From Deltaproteobacteria bacterium (lineage in GTDB: Bacteria; UBA10199; SBBF01): a stretch of 5,311 bases of DNA. Position 1 is the first letter of the stretch, and every line of letters begins with the position of its first letter. Position numbers and translations under genes: made by a program. Positions 4,034 through 5,311 of the stretch are shown here, one piece after another. The notes under the pieces were generated by a model. The model worked only from the letters and a program-made list of their open reading frames with translations. It had not been told where the DNA came from and searched no databases. The stretch is taken from positions 1 through 5,311 of the forward strand of contig JACQOY010000034.1 of assembly GCA_016207765.1 (NCBI GenBank), given 5' to 3'.

Positions 4034-5311
4034 ATGCTGAATCTTGCCCTCAGGAAAATCTTCGGCAGTAAGAACGATCGCGAGCTGAAAAAAATCCAGC
4101 CTTCGGTTACGCAAATCAACTCGTTTGAGCCCGCGCTTTCCGCCCTCTCCGACGATCAGCTTCGTCATAAAACCGTTGAGTTCCGGGAAAGGCTCGCCCA
4201 GGGGGCGACGCTGGGCGACCTGCTTCCCGAGGCGTTTGCCGCCGTGCGTGAGGCTTCCAGGCGGGTGCTCGGCATGCGGCATTTCGATGTCCAGATGATC
4301 GGCGGCATTGTTTTGCATCAGGGAAAAATTTCCGAAATGAAAACCGGCGAGGGAAAAACTCTTGTCGCCACCCTTCCCGTTTATCTCAATGCCCTGGAGG
4401 GAAAAGGGATCCATGTTGTCACCGTCAACGACTATCTCGCCAAACGCGATTCCGAATGGATGGGGAGGATCTACAAATTTCTCGGCATGACCGTCGGCGT
4501 GATTGTCCATGGGCTGAATGATGCCGAGCGGAGCCGGGCTTACCGGGCCGATATCACCTACGGCACCAACAACGAATACGGTTTCGATTTTCTGCGCGAC
4601 AACATGAAGTTCACCCTCGAGACAATGGTTCAGCGCGACCTGAATTTCGCCATTGTCGACGAAGTGGACAGCATTTTGATCGACGAGGCGCGGACACCGC
4701 TCATTATCTCCGGCCCCGCGGAAGAATCGACCGACAAATATGTGAGGATCAACACCGTCATTCCCGGCCTGGTGAAAGACAAACACTATCAGCTCGACGA
4801 GAAGAGCCGAACCGCCTCGATGACGGAGGAGGGGGTTTTTGAGGTTGAAAAAAGGCTCAATGTGGAGAATCTTTTCGATCCAAAGCACATCGAAATTCTC
4901 CATCATGTGAACCAGGCCCTTCGGGCCCACACTCTCTATAGCCGTGATGTCGATTATGTGGTCAAAGACGGCAAAGTGACGATCGTCGATGAATTTACGG
5001 GACGGCTCATGCCGGGGCGCCGCTGGAGCGACGGACTCCATCAGGCCATCGAGGCCAAGGAGCGGGTGCGGATTGAAAACGAAAACCAGACGCTTGCCTC
5101 CGTCACCTTCCAGAATTATTTCCGCATGTACAAAAAACTCTCCGGCATGACCGGAACCGCCGACACGGAAGCGGCGGAATTCGCCAAAATATACAACCTC
5201 GATGTCATGGTCATTCCCCCCAATCGCGACATGATCCGCGCCGACTTGAACGACGTCATCTACAAAAACCAGTCGGCCAAATTCAAGGCGGTGGTGGAGG
5301 AGATCAAAAAA
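4034..5311 (+). CDS. secA: SecA preprotein translocase ATPase (N-terminal 426 residues, cut by window end)
   Basis: SecA is the ATPase motor that drives unfolded preproteins through the SecYEG channel, cycling between cytosol and membrane. The start [20 protein letters not shown] is typical, and the ATG gives the usual spacing to later motifs. The first nucleotide-binding domain shows MKTGEGKTL, with the Walker A lysine at K108, and [19 protein letters not shown], with D209 as the Walker B aspartate; both fall at the Escherichia coli positions. The preprotein cross-linking domain follows (about 220-355), returning to the ATPase core through EFTGR (320-324), [38 protein letters not shown] (MTGT at 372-375) and the IPPNRDMIR linker. 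The crosslinking part is some 20 residues shorter than in E. coli, as in many other phyla. One common glycine after EAKE is an arginine. The second ATPase domain, scaffold and C-terminal tail lie outside the window. No Shine-Dalgarno sequence precedes the ATG. Confidence 0.97.
   Translation, partial: MLNLALRKIFGSKNDRELKKIQPSVTQINSFEPALSALSDDQLRHKTVEFRERLAQGATLGDLLPEAFAAVREASRRVLGMRHFDVQMIGGIVLHQGKISEMKTGEGKTLVATLPVYLNALEGKGIHVVTVNDYLAKRDSEWMGRIYKFLGMTVGVIVHGLNDAERSRAYRADITYGTNNEYGFDFLRDNMKFTLETMVQRDLNFAIVDEVDSILIDEARTPLIISGPAEESTDKYVRINTVIPGLVKDKHYQLDEKSRTASMTEEGVFEVEKRLNVENLFDPKHIEILHHVNQALRAHTLYSRDVDYVVKDGKVTIVDEFTGRLMPGRRWSDGLHQAIEAKERVRIENENQTLASVTFQNYFRMYKKLSGMTGTADTEAAEFAKIYNLDVMVIPPNRDMIRADLNDVIYKNQSAKFKAVVEEIKK

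Noticed and set aside
4013..5041. 342-codon minus-strand frame opposite secA.
   Set aside because: SecA motifs are intact on the plus strand over the same span, so this is an antisense shadow.

Overview
The window looks like a piece of a moderately GC-rich bacterial chromosome. The recognisable genes are a type II toxin-antitoxin module, a GMC flavoenzyme, an M20 metallopeptidase and secA. Nothing fixes the species. The protein-coding style (frequent GGG glycine codons), the dispersed hairpin repeats and the GMC-plus-small-partner arrangement suggest an uncultured Gram-negative lineage, perhaps deltaproteobacteria-like, but that is a low-confidence guess.

Layout. On the minus strand at the left edge lies a RelE/HigB-type toxin gene (322 down to 35). 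It overlaps the first codons of a second minus-strand ORF, probably its antitoxin, which is cut by the window edge. Upstream of the toxin is AT-rich DNA with several TRTCAA half-sites in inverted pairs and -35/-10-like hexamers, as expected of an autoregulated TA promoter. A roughly 110-base stretch without a recognised feature follows.

The plus strand then carries four genes: a 154-residue protein that resembles the small partner of GMC oxidoreductases (538-1002), a 508-residue FAD-dependent GMC oxidoreductase (1085-2611), a 447-residue M20-family zinc peptidase (2641-3984), and the first 426 codons of secA (4034 to the window end). The first three are probably one transcription unit, starting from a promoter-like TTGTAA-17-TATAGA placed for a nearly leaderless mRNA. 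secA has its own promoter-like sequence in the short gap before it.

The most unusual feature is in the two intercistronic gaps of that unit. Each is occupied almost wholly by an inverted repeat ending 4-5 bases before the next start codon: an AT-rich, 72-base, double 16-base-period hairpin before the GMC gene, and a GC-rich 28-base near-perfect palindrome before the peptidase gene. The second even supplies the stop codon of the GMC gene. No start codon in the window has an obvious Shine-Dalgarno sequence. I found no phage, CRISPR, transposase or RNA gene. A wholly new system is not evident; the repeats and the control region of the TA module are the best leads.
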